A program made the position numbers and the translations under genes. From contig CALFSV010000101.1 of NCBI GenBank assembly GCA_937916485.1, positions 1-7,143 of the forward strand: a stretch of DNA of 7,143 nucleotides. The letters run 5' to 3'. The stretch is from an uncultured Paracoccaceae bacterium (GTDB taxonomy: Bacteria > Pseudomonadota > Alphaproteobacteria > Rhodobacterales > Rhodobacteraceae). Positions 5,817 through 7,143 of the stretch are shown here, piece after piece. The notes beneath the pieces were generated by a model that had not been told where the DNA came from, made no database searches, and worked only from the letters and a program-made list of their open reading frames with translations. Numbering within the stretch: the first letter of the stretch is position 1; every line of letters begins with the position of its first letter.

Positions 5817-6874
5817 ATGAGCCTATGTTAATCAAAGAAATCTTTCCTGGGGCCGCAACACCAATGCCGAAAGAAGATGCGTTTGGGTTTCCAAAGGCAC
5901 CGCTGAACCTAACGCTAGGGTTTGATTTAGAAACACATCAAATCCCCATTGAACAGCTGATGCCCAGTAAGAAGGTACCTGACGGTGTTATGACCACTCG
6001 TAAGTTTAAGCAGATCTTGTCCTCTATAAAGGAGATTGGGTTGATTGAGCCGGTATCTGTTATTCAGACCGATACTGAGAGTGACAGCTACCTTTTGCTG
6101 GTCGGCAATCTGCGTGTTCTAGCTCTAAAAGAAATGGGGGAGGATCACGCGCCCTGTTTGATTGCCAAAGACTTTGAGATCTACACCTATAACCATAGGA
6201 TTAATCGGCTTTCGACTGTTCAAGAACATTACATGCTGCGGCGCGCAATCGATCAAGGCGTTAGCAAAGAGCGATTGGCGCCTGCTTTCAATGTGAACTT
6301 GTCCACCATTAACAGCAGGATCAATCTCTTGCATGGCATATGCCCCCCGGCGGTTCAGTTGCTGCAAGATCATCAGTTCAGTCCTGATATCACTAAGTTC
6401 TTGCGTAAAATGAAAGCGGCCCGCCAAGTGGAAGCTATTGAGTTGATGATCGCGTCTGACAAAATTACAGGACCTCACGCAGAGGCGTTGTTAAAAGCAA
6501 CCCCACCTGAGCAGCGCACCGACCACACGATTAATAAGCCCGAAGAACCCAAAGGCGATCCGTTGGAGAAGATTGTTAAGCTGGAAAAATGGATAAGCCA
6601 GGTGCAGACGCAGTACAAGGATGCAGAGGCCAATTATGGCACAGATTTGTTGAATTTGGTGGTGGCAAAAGGCTACTTGAGCAAGTTGACCGGCAACAGT
6701 GAAGTTCGCCAATATTTATCTCAGCATTACGAAGATATTTTGGATAGTTTCGAGTTGGTGGTAAATACGGTGAGCATGGCGCAGGCCCTAGAAGATAACG
6801 ATCACAGCGCAGCGCTTGATGAAGACGAAAATGATGTTGCAGTGGATACCGGCGAAAAGCCCAAGGAATATTAA
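5813..6874 (+). CDS. Divergent ParB/RepB-like protein with RepB-type C-terminal domain (second of tandem pair)
   Basis: 353 residues. A ParB-like N-domain (about 38-146) with IPIEQLMPSKKVPDG (44-58) is followed by a helix-turn-helix near 150-172 (KERLAPAFNVNLSTINSRI) and a RepB-type C-terminal part: a coiled-coil-prone helix (250-275), then YGTDLLNLVVAKGYLSKLTGN (275-295 in two parts) and VRQYLSQHYEDIL (298-310). An acidic tail closes it (327-347). The GERR box is reduced to VGNLRVLAL (97-105) and the ENxQR box is replaced by HRINRLSTVQEHYM (128-141), so ordinary CTP binding seems unlikely. Its ATGA start overlap with the first ParB gene and AAGGAG at 5800-5805 indicate coupled production and suggest the two act together. 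It is not a ParA or a replication initiator. No terminator is visible before the VanZ gene, so cassette transcription may continue into it. Confidence 0.87.
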   Translation: MNEPMLIKEIFPGAATPMPKEDAFGFPKAPLNLTLGFDLETHQIPIEQLMPSKKVPDGVMTTRKFKQILSSIKEIGLIEPVSVIQTDTESDSYLLLVGNLRVLALKEMGEDHAPCLIAKDFEIYTYNHRINRLSTVQEHYMLRRAIDQGVSKERLAPAFNVNLSTINSRINLLHGICPPAVQLLQDHQFSPDITKFLRKMKAARQVEAIELMIASDKITGPHAEALLKATPPEQRTDHTINKPEEPKGDPLEKIVKLEKWISQVQTQYKDAEANYGTDLLNLVVAKGYLSKLTGNSEVRQYLSQHYEDILDSFELVVNTVSMAQALEDNDHSAALDEDENDVAVDTGEKPKEY

Positions 6875-6900
6875 ACAGGTGACGACTGATTGAGCATCTC

Positions 6901-7143
6901 ATGAGCCCATTTTGGGCAAGGCGTGTTACTGTCGCTTTGGCGGCTCTGATTGGTCTTGCTACCTTAACACCTGTTCAGCAACTGCCTGACGCTCCTGGTA
7001 CAGACAAATTACACCACGTGATTGCATTTGCTGTTCTTGTGCTCCCGATGAGTTTTGCTAAGCTTCATCAGTTTCGTAAATACGGGGTATACGGGATTAT
7101 GTTTGGCATCTTTATCGAGATCGCGCAGCCTTTTATGAACAGA
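6901..7143 (+). CDS. VanZ-family membrane protein, 3' part cut by window edge
   Basis: 81 codons are open to the window end. The first hydrophobic stretch (VTVALAALIGLATLTPV, about 9-25) is followed by the typical VanZ loop DAPGTDKLHHVIAFAVLVLP (residues 30-49), a second membrane segment, a short basic loop (KLHQFRKYG) and a third segment (about 62-76) reaching IEIAQPF, where VanZ proteins carry a conserved acidic position. It is an inner-membrane protein; the VanZ family includes a teicoplanin-resistance protein, but homologues in polysaccharide loci have no settled function. The ATG at 6901 is preceded by only a weak GAG (6892-6894), and the frame is closed by TGA at 6880-6882. GCCC/GGGC (6905-6917) could fold just after the start. 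The weak ribosome site may reflect loss of original upstream sequence through the insertion. Confidence 0.85.
   Translation, partial: MSPFWARRVTVALAALIGLATLTPVQQLPDAPGTDKLHHVIAFAVLVLPMSFAKLHQFRKYGVYGIMFGIFIEIAQPFMNR

Larger units (their letters stand above)
2442..6889 (+). mobile_element. Putative integrated recombinase-ParB-ParB cassette inside the EPS locus
   Basis: Four same-strand genes (DUF6641/DUF3768, serine recombinase, two ParB-like) sit between a NusG-like gene and a VanZ gene, two families expected side by side in EPS loci. Both flanking reading frames are intact at the junctions, so insertion was intergenic. Exact ends are not defined: I found no long terminal repeats, only a weak near-match (TTGAGATCT at 2477-2485 and TTGAGCATCT at 6890-6899). 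The coordinates given are therefore outer limits, not measured ends. With the recombinase broken, the element is probably fixed in place. Confidence 0.6.

Noticed and set aside
4893..6874. A repABC-type plasmid partition/replication unit
   Set aside because: There is no ParA/RepA ATPase and no RepC initiator; only two ParB/RepB-like genes next to a recombinase.
1..7143. tRNA attachment site, rRNA or CRISPR array
   Set aside because: No tRNA-like cloverleaf, rRNA segment or regularly spaced repeats were seen on either strand.

Overview
The window looks like chromosomal DNA of an alphaproteobacterium, probably a marine Rhodobacterales-type organism. This is inferred from gene families (EPS-type MarR regulator, NusG/RfaH-like antiterminator, DUF3768 protein, RepB-type ParB proteins), not from any marker gene. 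It shows one end of an exopolysaccharide (EPS) or surface-sugar locus with a mobile-type gene cassette sitting inside it.

Left part (1-1605, minus strand): an EPS-associated MarR-type regulator with a TTG start is followed, through a 4-nt GTGA overlap, by a phosphomannomutase (ManB/CpsG family) that runs off the left edge. The next stretch (1606-1943) is an AT-rich divergent control region. It holds a candidate minus-strand promoter whose -10 lies in a 37-bp inverted repeat, a second AT-rich inverted repeat, an 11-bp direct repeat, and GGTAGC motifs on the minus strand resembling the ops/JUMPstart element. A NusG/RfaH-like elongation factor (1944-2441, plus) follows.

Middle part (2549-6874, plus): a compact four-gene cassette. 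It encodes a two-domain protein of unknown function (DUF6641-like plus DUF3768), a large serine recombinase broken by one in-frame TAA, and two different ParB/RepB-like proteins overlapping by ATGA. The genes overlap or nearly touch, so they probably form one operon. There is no ParA ATPase and no replication initiator.

Right edge (6901-7143): the start of a VanZ-family membrane protein, a type often found in EPS clusters. The simplest reading is that NusG-like and VanZ genes were once neighbours in the EPS locus and the recombinase/ParB cassette inserted between them. The nonsense codon suggests that the recombinase is now inactive or made in two pieces. No tRNA, rRNA or CRISPR array is visible.
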